NCBI RefSeq assembly: GCF_018919485.1
Contig: NZ_JAHLMU010000001.1
Coordinates: 1,806,893-1,870,892 of the forward strand
Length of the DNA: 64,000 bases
Reading direction: 5' to 3'
Source: Psychrobacter sp. TAE2020
GTDB lineage: Bacteria; Pseudomonadota; Gammaproteobacteria; Pseudomonadales; Moraxellaceae
The translations under genes were made by a program, and so were the position numbers. This document shows, piece by piece, positions 58,642 to 64,000 of this stretch (position 1 is its first letter; each line of letters opens with the position of its first letter). The notes under the pieces are model-generated. The model worked only from the letters and a program-made list of their open reading frames with translations. It did not search any database and was not told where the DNA came from.

Positions 58642-59547
58642 CTATAGCAACCTTGCTTTTATCAAAGCATTATCGATAGTCGCGTGATGCTCATCAGCTA
58701 ACCAAACTAGGGGTAGACGAATACCTTTGTCTATCATGCTCATTTTATATAGAGCGTATTTGACTGGTATAGGACTAGATTCGATAAACAAATCGCGATG
58801 CAGATGCTTAATCACATCGTGCGCAGTGTTTGCCGCAGTAAAATCACCACGTAATGCTGCACTAAAGCTCTCGCTCATGGCTTTTGGCGCTACGTTAGCA
58901 GTTACTGAAATATTACCTTTACTACCAAATTTTATCAGCTCTAGCGCCGTACTGTCGTCGCCAGATAATACTACTAGTCTGTCACCGACTGCTTGAATAA
59001 GCTGTTCACCACGAGTAAGAGAGCCAGTGGCGTCTTTAATCGATACAATATTATCAATATCAGCCAAACGCTCAACAGTTTCTTGAGCGATATCAACGAT
59101 GGTACGACCGGGAACATTATAAAGCATTTGTGGCATATCAACAGCGGCCGCAATAGCCTTATAGTGTTGATATAAGCCTTCTTGTGGTGGCTTGTTATAA
59201 TAAGGAGCTACCAGTAGTGCACAGTCTGCGCCCGCGTCTTTGGCATCTTGCGTCAGTTTGATGGCCTCAGTAGTGTTATTAGCACCTGTACCGGCTATGA
59301 CTGGTACGCGTCCCTTTACATGCTGCACAAAATAGCGAATCACGGCGCTGTGCTCTTGCATGGATAAAGTCGCTGATTCACCTGTCGTTCCCACTGCCAC
59401 TAAGCAATGCGTACCTTGCTCAATTTGCCAATCTATGAGATCTGCCAGACGCTTGTAATCTACCGTGCCGTCAGGGTTCATGGGCGTTACCAAAGCTACC
59501 ATTGAGCCTTGAAGTCGGGTTTTTATCTCGTCGTATGCTGTGCTCAT
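58642..59547 (-). CDS. dapA: 4-hydroxy-tetrahydrodipicolinate synthase
   Basis: DapA condenses pyruvate with aspartate semialdehyde in lysine and diaminopimelate synthesis. GSMVALVTPMNPDGTVDYKR, VAVGTTGESATLS, APYYNKPPQEGLYQHYKAIA, MLYNVPGRTIVDI (catalytic tyrosine) and VSIKDATGSLTRG (Schiff-base lysine) are all present. The ATG at 59547 has AAGG upstream at good spacing; an ATG at 59553 touches the site. It heads the dapA-bamC-like-purC run. Confidence 0.95.
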   Translation of the reverse strand: MSTAYDEIKTRLQGSMVALVTPMNPDGTVDYKRLADLIDWQIEQGTHCLVAVGTTGESATLSMQEHSAVIRYFVQHVKGRVPVIAGTGANNTTEAIKLTQDAKDAGADCALLVAPYYNKPPQEGLYQHYKAIAAAVDMPQMLYNVPGRTIVDIAQETVERLADIDNIVSIKDATGSLTRGEQLIQAVGDRLVVLSGDDSTALELIKFGSKGNISVTANVAPKAMSESFSAALRGDFTAANTAHDVIKHLHRDLFIESSPIPVKYALYKMSMIDKGIRLPLVWLADEHHATIDNALIKARLL

Positions 59548-59553
59548 AACCAT

Positions 59554-59860
59554 GCCTTACTGTATTATCCTAGCTTTTGTAAAAGCTATCACCTGATAGG
59601 TAGTGGACAAGGAATTCCTCCTTGCATAATAGTCGTCTTGCTCACTAGTGGTTTTATTTACTAGTCGTCTTTGTAATAGACAGTGCTGGCTTATAGGCTA
59701 TGAGACCCTAGCCATGCCAGCAGTCTATATAGTGCTATAAACGTCCGATAGTGTAGCATATTTTAATTTGGTCGCTATCTTCAATTGTGTGTTAAGCAAA
59801 CGTTAATAACTCAAAAAATTTTATCATATATAAAAATATTCAATTAATGCGCTTACTACC
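59554..59860. other. Intergenic region with a small palindrome
   Basis: About 300 bp between dapA and the protease gene. CAAGGA-ATTCC-TCCTTG at 59608-59624 is a six-base-arm palindrome; it may be an operator or weak terminator. Nothing else was recognised. Confidence 0.4.
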
Positions 59861-61303
59861 CTACTCGATGCGTAAGCCAATAATAGCTGGAATTCCTTGG
59901 CGAATGACCTCTATAGTGACTACGCCTTTTTTGGGTAATGAGGAGATGGCGCTGTTAAAGTCAGTGACTTTAGCAATAGGTTTTTGATATAGCTTAGTGA
60001 TCACATCTCCAGCAAATATTCCTGAGCGCGCGGCAAGACCAGTCGGATCAGTAGCCGTCACTAATACACCCATTTTTTCATCAGCGGTTAGCTCTAACTG
60101 CTCATCAGCAGTCAAATTGCGCAAGCGCAGACCCAAGCGCACCACATTGTCTTGCTGCTCAATACCTTCACCTTGTACCCCTTCTGGAGTATCGCTCAGC
60201 TTTCCGCTTATAGATAGTGATTTACCATCACGCTGTACTTGTGCTCGAAAAGTATCATTAGGTCGAGCTCGATTAATCAAATTCAATAAATCTGACGCCC
60301 GCATAATCTCGGTATCATTATATTGTAAAATAATATCACCGGTTTTAAGCCCTGATTTTTGAGCGGGTGAATTAGGCGATACTCGAGTTAACAACGCTCC
60401 TTGGGGCCGCGCAAGCTTATAGACTTCTGCCAGATTACGATCGATATCTTGTGGATAAATACCTAAATAAGCACGCTGTACTGCCCCATTAGTTTTGAGC
60501 TGCTCATAAATATCCATAGCGGCATCAATCGGGATTGAAAACGACAAGCCCATATAACCGCCCGTACCACTAAAGATACGGGAGTTAATGCCTATAACTT
60601 CACCACCCTGATTGAATAAAGGTCCACCTGAGTTACCTGGATTCAGCGCCACATCCGTCTGAATAAAAGGCACACTCGTCTCTCTTGAAAAGCTGCGTGA
60701 TTTGGCACTAACGATGCCAGCAGAAGCAGAATAATCAAAACCAAAAGGTGAGCCTATAGCTAATACTGGCTCGCCAACTTTCAATCCAGTCGAGTCGCCA
60801 ATAGGTAGTGATGGAAAATTAGAACCTACCACTTTGAGTACTGCCACATCTGAGCGTTCATCACTACCTATCAACTTTGCATCTAGCTCAGTGCGATCAT
60901 TGAGGGTCACAGTGATTTTGTCCGCGCCTTCGATCACATGATGATTGGTCAGCATGTAGCCATCTGCCGTTACAAAAAATGCGGTGCCGTAAGCATGTTC
61001 GATAGCTGGTTTAGTAGCCTGTTCAGGGATCTGTATTCGATCGCCAAAGAATTGCCGTAATAACTCTGCGGTCTGCGCTTTTGCCAGCTCTGACTCACTA
61101 ACCGTCTTAGTGACATTGACTCGTGCTACTCCAGGCGTGACTTGCTGCACTAGACCTGAGAAGTCAGCAGTAGTAACTGCCGCTTGTACATTAGTCGCTG
61201 TCGCTATAGTTATGCCTGTAGTCATCGTTATGGCGATAGCAACTGTCAGCGCACTGCGAGTTAACCGATAGCTCAAATTACGAGGGCTGCTTTTAGAGTG
61301 CAT
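59861..61303 (-). CDS. DegP/MucD-like periplasmic serine endopeptidase
   Basis: An envelope quality-control protease of the HtrA family. A signal peptide (up to about residue 41) precedes the protease domain. The triad is visible: H122 in MLTNHHVIEG, D152 in SDVAVLK and S225 in NPGNSGGPLF. The usual GSGFI before the histidine is GTAFFVTADGY. Two PDZ domains follow (PQGALLTRVSPNSPAQKSG and MGVLVTATDPTGLAARSG). At 480 residues it matches DegP and MucD. AAGGA precedes the ATG. It is monocistronic here, unlike mucD beside algU/mucAB. Confidence 0.93.
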   Translation of the reverse strand: MHSKSSPRNLSYRLTRSALTVAIAITMTTGITIATATNVQAAVTTADFSGLVQQVTPGVARVNVTKTVSESELAKAQTAELLRQFFGDRIQIPEQATKPAIEHAYGTAFFVTADGYMLTNHHVIEGADKITVTLNDRTELDAKLIGSDERSDVAVLKVVGSNFPSLPIGDSTGLKVGEPVLAIGSPFGFDYSASAGIVSAKSRSFSRETSVPFIQTDVALNPGNSGGPLFNQGGEVIGINSRIFSGTGGYMGLSFSIPIDAAMDIYEQLKTNGAVQRAYLGIYPQDIDRNLAEVYKLARPQGALLTRVSPNSPAQKSGLKTGDIILQYNDTEIMRASDLLNLINRARPNDTFRAQVQRDGKSLSISGKLSDTPEGVQGEGIEQQDNVVRLGLRLRNLTADEQLELTADEKMGVLVTATDPTGLAARSGIFAGDVITKLYQKPIAKVTDFNSAISSLPKKGVVTIEVIRQGIPAIIGLRIE

Positions 61304-61954
61304 ATTCTTTTCCTTAGGCGGTATTTTGACTTGTCTACAGCTGCTTATCTACTAGTAACTATCGATTAGTACCAGCTCATTAACGAAATTGATACTCTAC
61401 TATTTGCTAGTATTATGCCGGATAAATTAAGCTATGGCTATGCTCATCCTTTACGCCAAGAGCTATTGCTAGCATGGTCATGACAATATGAGTAGGGTAA
61501 TCTAACTTATCATCCACTGGTAGACATGCCTGACGCAAGTAAAATAAAATCATGCTATGATAATAAGTTAAAAACCTTATTTAACCAACAAAAGTTAATA
61601 AATAATGCTGTTCTGGCTGGCTATAATTGACCAATAATAAAACCAGCCCACTAAATTACTATAGCCATCCAGTGCTTTAAGTTACTAGCGCTTAACTTGC
61701 TTTTACTCACCCCATTAGCAAGCGCTCGTTGATACAGATTATCCCTGTTTACTTCTAGAAGCTGTTTACCTTTAGATACTATTGTTGCTGCTATAAATAG
61801 CTAGTGGTAATCATTTTACTTTTTACCCTTGTTCATCGTCTTTTATCATCAATGAAGGTAAAAGTAATCAGCAATAGCTAACCATTGATGCTAAATGCTG
61901 ACTACAACAACTAGTGAAATACGTAGCCCAAAAAGCTTATAAAAGGATTGATTT
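61304..61954. other. Divergent intergenic region before the antiporter
   Basis: About 650 bp between divergent genes. No coding frame, RNA gene or strong hairpin was recognised. Confidence 0.5.
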
Positions 61955-64000
61955 ATGGATACTGCTCTACTGCTATCCGGTGTGGTGGCGATAGGCATTG
62001 CGGCCCAATGGTTAGCTTGGTACTTAAAGCAACCGTCCATCTTGTTTTTATTACTGATTGGTATTGTCGTTGGCCCTATATTGGGTGTTTTTGACCCTGA
62101 CTTGGTATTAGGTGAGCTGATGTTCCCTTTTATCTCTTTGGGGGTAGCGATTATTTTATTTGAGGGCTCACTAACTTTAGAGTTCGATGAGATTAAGCAA
62201 CACGGTACGGTAGTACAGATGTTAGTGTCCGTCGGGGTACTCATCACTATCGCTATCGTGGCTTTGTCGACTTATTTACTGTTCGATGTTGACCCCTTAA
62301 TAGCTCTATTATTCGGCGCCCTAGTATGTGTGACTGGTCCTACTGTGATCATGCCACTACTACGCAGTGTACGTCCGAACAAGACCATCTCTAATATCTT
62401 AAAATGGGAAGGTATCATCATTGACCCTATCGGCGCTATTGCGGTGGTATTGGTCTATGAATATATCATCTCTGGTGGCGAGGCTAGTAGTATTCTACTG
62501 TTCGCTAAAATTGTGGTATTAGCAACCCTATTGGGTCTGGCTGGGGCTTGGGCGCTAGCTTTTTTAATGCGCAAGCATATGATTCCTGAGTTTTTGCGCA
62601 ATGTCTTCACTTTAGCTTTCGTACTATTATTGTTCTCTATCTCCAACCATTTAGAGCACGAATCCGGCCTATTAACTGTCACTGTATTGGGAGTAGCTCT
62701 AGCCAACTGGCCTAAATTCCCTCGTGATACTATCTTAGAGTTCAATGAATCGTTAACCATCCTACTGATATCGGTATTGTTCATTATTTTGGCAGCGCGT
62801 GTTGAGCTAGCCAGCTTAATAAGTGTCGGTTTTGCCGGCTTAGTATTGCTGGCTATCGTCATGTTTGTAGCGCGTCCACTGTCGGTTTGGGCCTCCTCTA
62901 TTGGCTCTAATCTAAAAACCAGCGAAAAACTAATGATTAGCTGGATTGGGCCACGGGGTATCGTCGCTGCTGCTATATCATCCTTATTCGCTATTCGCCT
63001 ACAAGAGTACGATATTCAAGGGGTTGAGCTGCTAGTTCCCTTAGTATTTATGGTCATTATCGGTACAGTAATGATTCAAGGCTTAGGGGCCAAGGTAGTG
63101 GGTAACTTGCTGGGTGTACGTGAACCTGAGACTAACGGTATTCTGGTTGTCGGCTCTAATCCAGTAGCGTTATTGATAGCAACTTCTCTAAAAGAACAAG
63201 GCTTCGATGTCATCGTTGCCCATAATAACTACACCAATATTGCCCGTGCTCGGATGAGTGGCTTGCGTACTTATTTCGGTAATCCTATCTCTGATCATGC
63301 TGACCATCATCTCGACCTTATCGGTATTGGCCATCTGTTCGCCATGAGCATGGATAAAGAGATGAACACTTTGTCTGAGATTCATTATCGTCACGAATTC
63401 GGTGAGCGTAAACTTTATCGTCTTAAATTCAGTGATGAAAAAGTCAGAAGTGAGCGTGATGATAAGCAGTCTAACTTCTCTTCGCAGTGGATGTTTGGCA
63501 AAGATGTCACTTATACTAAGCTTGCCAGCATGTTATCTAGAAAAGCTAGAATTAAGATTACCAATCTTACCGATAGCTATAGTTTTGAGCAATATAAAGC
63601 AGATAATAAGCAATTTGTCCCGCTTTATACTATTGATAAAGAAGGCAAACTGCATGTCATTACTGACAATTTTGACGGTACAGTTGCACGTGATCGCAAG
63701 CTTATTGCTTTAGTGGTTGAGGATGAAGTACAGCCAAAACCCGTAGATGTTACCGCCAAGCAAGAGCAAGCGCGAGTAAATGCTGATGCTCATTTTGAAG
63801 CCAACTCTAAAGCCCCAGAAAAACGCAAAGAAGTTGAGATAATAGATGATGGCTTGGATCAAGTCTCTATAGATGGCTCTGCTACAATCGCTGATGGGGC
63901 GAAAGTTGACATCAAAAGTGATCAAACCCTACAAGCTTTAACAGCAGCGGACGCCGCTAACGCCAAAGCCGTTGCTATCACTGATGCCACAGCGGCTAAA
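61955..64000 (+). CDS. Cation:proton antiporter (CPA1 type) with C-terminal regulatory domain, partial
   Basis: The frame is open from the ATG at 61955 (AAGGA just upstream) to the end of the window, 682 codons so far. Residues 1-390 form about 12 hydrophobic helices with LLIGIVVGPILG near residue 28, FEGSLTLEF, the substrate-site region ILKWEGIIIDPIGAIAVVLV and WIGPRGIVAAAISSLF, typical of NhaP/CPA1 Na+/H+ exchangers. From about residue 395 a Rossmann-like RCK/TrkA-N segment begins (GILVVGSNPVALLIATSLKE). After about residue 600 the sequence becomes acidic and alanine-rich. The C-terminus is missing. Ion preference is not shown. Confidence 0.88.
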   Translation, partial: MDTALLLSGVVAIGIAAQWLAWYLKQPSILFLLLIGIVVGPILGVFDPDLVLGELMFPFISLGVAIILFEGSLTLEFDEIKQHGTVVQMLVSVGVLITIAIVALSTYLLFDVDPLIALLFGALVCVTGPTVIMPLLRSVRPNKTISNILKWEGIIIDPIGAIAVVLVYEYIISGGEASSILLFAKIVVLATLLGLAGAWALAFLMRKHMIPEFLRNVFTLAFVLLLFSISNHLEHESGLLTVTVLGVALANWPKFPRDTILEFNESLTILLISVLFIILAARVELASLISVGFAGLVLLAIVMFVARPLSVWASSIGSNLKTSEKLMISWIGPRGIVAAAISSLFAIRLQEYDIQGVELLVPLVFMVIIGTVMIQGLGAKVVGNLLGVREPETNGILVVGSNPVALLIATSLKEQGFDVIVAHNNYTNIARARMSGLRTYFGNPISDHADHHLDLIGIGHLFAMSMDKEMNTLSEIHYRHEFGERKLYRLKFSDEKVRSERDDKQSNFSSQWMFGKDVTYTKLASMLSRKARIKITNLTDSYSFEQYKADNKQFVPLYTIDKEGKLHVITDNFDGTVARDRKLIALVVEDEVQPKPVDVTAKQEQARVNADAHFEANSKAPEKRKEVEIIDDGLDQVSIDGSATIADGAKVDIKSDQTLQALTAADAANAKAVAITDATAAK

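Noticed and set aside
59997..60362. A 121-codon plus-strand frame inside the DegP-like gene
   Set aside because: It is antisense to the conserved PDZ coding sequence and has no recognisable feature.

Overview
The window looks like a chromosome segment of a Moraxellaceae gammaproteobacterium, most likely Psychrobacter or a close relative. The evidence is moderate-to-low GC, a conserved hemA / TPR gene / lolB / ispE / tRNA-Gln / prs / rplY / pth block arranged as in Pseudomonas and relatives, a short AccA without the usual N-terminal extension, and an Acinetobacter-like mesX-mesD pair. This is inferred from protein and gene-order recognition; no database search was run. Most genes are housekeeping, with accessory islets between them.

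Layout. 1-700: the start of a probable trpB (minus strand) and a divergent trpR, with palindromes between them that include a TrpR-operator-like core. 0.8-10.4 kb: a Tat-exported GMC oxidoreductase, an islet with a probable pPIWI-associated nuclease-like gene and an upstream small gene broken by a stop codon, lplA, gloA, a decayed serine hydrolase, fadH and an acyl-CoA synthetase. 10.5-13 kb: two YeeE/YedE-type membrane proteins and a class V aminotransferase. 13.5-24 kb: hemA, then the TPR-lolB-ispE-tRNA-Gln(x2)-prs-rplY-pth-panD block. 24-38.8 kb: RDD protein, tRNA-Arg, tRNA-Ser, thiD, yggT, proC, tilS, accA, ppx, hemL, a Myb/SANT-like small protein, yjdM, ygfZ and dadA. 38.9-47 kb: a molybdopterin oxidoreductase, CsbD, a ZIP transporter, three tandem PepSY-like envelope proteins, a YqfO/NIF3-like protein and an alkyladenine glycosylase.

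47.2-57.4 kb is a sulfur-metabolism region. A mesX-mesD-flavin reductase-TauE/SafE run (folate-independent methionine synthesis and probable sulfite or organosulfur export) is followed by a 6.4-kb segment carrying tauABCD and decayed small exported proteins. That segment lies between two direct copies of about 115 bp derived from the purC downstream region, which suggests an inserted or rearranged islet. After it come purC, a small BamC-like lipoprotein, dapA, a DegP/MucD protease and a Na+/H+ antiporter that runs off the end.

Points that deserve a second look: five small accessory genes carry in-frame nonsense codons whose downstream reading frame is still readable; the three PepSY proteins look like one two-domain protein plus its separate halves; the tau segment is flanked by direct repeats; and there are several perfect inverted repeats and short minisatellites in intergenic DNA. 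No CRISPR array, rRNA operon, integrase or intact insertion sequence was seen. No clearly undescribed system could be demonstrated. The best candidates are the nuclease-like islet at 2.5-3.7 kb and the PepSY cluster at 43.5-45.5 kb.
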